DNA from: Heliorestis convoluta
GTDB taxonomy: Bacteria; Bacillota; Desulfitobacteriia; Heliobacteriales; Heliobacteriaceae
Assembly: GCF_009649955.1 (NCBI RefSeq)
Contig: NZ_CP045875.1
Span: 1,097,501 to 1,161,500, forward strand
Reading direction: 5' to 3'
DNA length: 64,000 nucleotides
Both the position numbers and the translations under genes were made by a program. Positions 63,043 to 64,000 of the stretch are shown here, in pieces (the stretch's first letter is position 1; each line of letters begins with the position of its first letter). Under the pieces are notes generated by a model. The model was not told the DNA's origin. It did no database searches and saw only the letters and a program-made list of their open reading frames with translations.

Positions 63043-64000
63043 TGACAGAACACGCCTTATTGTCCGCATCGGGCGCTCACCGATGGCTGGCTTGTACAAA
63101 GGCACCAAGGCTTGAAGCAGCTATGGAAGAAGAATCGTCTTTTTACGCTAATGAAGGAACTTTGGCTCATAACATAGCTGAACTAAAGATTGCAAAAGAG
63201 CTAGGAATTATTTCCAAGCAGAAGTACGGGAGAAAATTGAAAGAGCTACGAGCTGACCCTCTTTTTACCGATGAAATGAACAAGGCAACCGAACTACATA
63301 AAGACTTCTGCCTTGAACGTTTCTACGAAGCTAAAGCAGTAACCCAAGACGCAGTCATCTTGCTAGAGCAACGCCTTGATTTTAGTCCATGGGTCCCCGA
63401 AGGCTTTGGTACGGCCGACACAACCATTATTGGTGATAAGAATTTAGAAATTATCGATCTGAAATATGGCAAGGGGATCGCCGTCAGTGCCTTTGAGAAC
63501 ACGCAAATGAAGCTTTATGCGCTGGGTGCAATCAATCAATTTGGCTTTTTATATGACATCGAAACCATCTCGATGACCATCAGTCAACCCAGGCTTGACA
63601 GCTTCTCTACTTATGAAATGTCAGTAGAAGAGCTTCTCAAGTGGGCCGATGAGGTGGTCAAGCCTAAAGCAGAACAAGCTTTTAAAGGAGAAGGAGATTT
63701 TCAAGTCGGTGATCACTGCCGCTTTTGTAAAATTAGAGCCCTTTGCAGGGCCAGAGCAGAGGAGAATCAAAAGCTTGCCTGCCTCGATTTCCAAAAGCCG
63801 CCGTTTTTGACGGATGAAGAAGTAGTAGAAGTGTTAACGTCTATCGATGAACTTTTGAGCTGGGCCAAAGATGTGCAGGAGTATGCTTTAACAATGGCCA
63901 TTGATGAAAACAAACAGTGGCCAGGCTTGAAGCTTGTAGAAGGCAGAGGCACCCGTAAGTACACAGATGAAGATGAAGTAATCAAAGCTTTACAATCTGC
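63042..64000 (+). CDS. DUF2800 phage protein, Cas4/RecB-like nuclease (partial)
   Basis: GTG at 63042 overlaps the previous TAG by one base; the frame is open to the window edge (about 319 codons). It begins with LLSASGAHRWLACTKAPRLE, and has EGFGTADTTIIGDKNLEIIDLKYGKG, the PD-(D/E)XK core with Asp and DLKYGKG, then a Cys cluster GDHCRFCKIRALCRAR near 237-252. DUF2800 proteins are found at the start of Bacillota phage replication modules and probably act as exonucleases. The rest of the prophage would follow beyond the window. Confidence 0.9.
   Translation, partial: MTEHALLSASGAHRWLACTKAPRLEAAMEEESSFYANEGTLAHNIAELKIAKELGIISKQKYGRKLKELRADPLFTDEMNKATELHKDFCLERFYEAKAVTQDAVILLEQRLDFSPWVPEGFGTADTTIIGDKNLEIIDLKYGKGIAVSAFENTQMKLYALGAINQFGFLYDIETISMTISQPRLDSFSTYEMSVEELLKWADEVVKPKAEQAFKGEGDFQVGDHCRFCKIRALCRARAEENQKLACLDFQKPPFLTDEEVVEVLTSIDELLSWAKDVQEYALTMAIDENKQWPGLKLVEGRGTRKYTDEDEVIKALQS

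Noticed and set aside
1-64000. tRNA, rRNA or CRISPR array
   Set aside because: I saw no tRNA cloverleaf signatures, rRNA-like sequence or regularly spaced repeats on either strand. The 21-bp repeats at 20327-20410 are coding and contiguous, not CRISPR.

Overview
The window looks like a chromosomal segment of a Bacillota (Clostridia-type) bacterium. Evidence: a Rex repressor, a T-box leader in front of valS, Gram-positive ribosome-binding sites (AGGAGG), S-layer-homology proteins, a CpsB/CpsD-type phosphoregulatory pair, and the conserved order DUF4321-maf-radC. The gene content and moderate G+C recall heliobacteria such as Heliorestis, but that is inference from memory, not a search result.

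Region 1 (1-16.9 kb) is conserved chromosome, almost all on the minus strand: radC, maf, DUF4321; a cobalamin-linked operon (8983 down to 1810) with an unknown protein, a RidA protein, a fold-type-I PLP enzyme, an FAD oxidoreductase, two very small proteins, a B12-binding mutase-like protein and a P-loop protein resembling aminomutase reactivases; then rex, valS-folC under a T-box, meaB, a membrane-anchored JAMM protease and a rhodanese lacking its catalytic Cys. I consider the B12/PLP/FAD operon the best candidate for an undescribed pathway.

Region 2 (about 17-35 kb) begins with a double palindromic repeat and a decayed nuclease-type transposase tail. It holds a glucuronyl-epimerase-like gene, a coiled-coil protein, a glycosyltransferase, a UDP-sugar dehydrogenase, two S-layer proteins, a chain-length/tyrosine-kinase/phosphatase module (Wzz, CpsD, CpsB) and a CapD-type epimerase. 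Its plus strand is strongly A+C rich whichever strand is coding.

Region 3 (35-54 kb) is A+T rich and looks transferred: pilin fragments, then a polysaccharide locus with a deacetylase/N-formyltransferase pair, an initiating sugar transferase, epimerase, five glycosyltransferases, heparinase-like lyase, pyruvyltransferase, polymerase and flippase. An asparagine-synthase-like gene and the flippase lie between two degenerate inverted repeats. Region 4 (54.3-57.2 kb) supplies UDP-glucuronate and its 4-epimerase, plus a GIY-YIG-like protein. With the glucuronyl-epimerase-like and heparinase-like genes this suggests a uronic-acid-rich surface polysaccharide.

Region 5 (57.5-64 kb) has a complete IS66-family element with a perfect 8-bp target duplication, a possible type I toxin gene, and the early control region of a prophage: a divergent repressor/Cro-like pair, an ImmA-type protease fused to zinc ribbons, a stand-alone zinc-ribbon paralogue and a DUF2800 protein cut by the window edge. 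Five apparent frameshifts in regions 2-3 fall at runs of six or seven identical bases, and a sixth (in IS66 tnpA) fits a four-base run, so they may be sequencing errors, slippage sites or decay.
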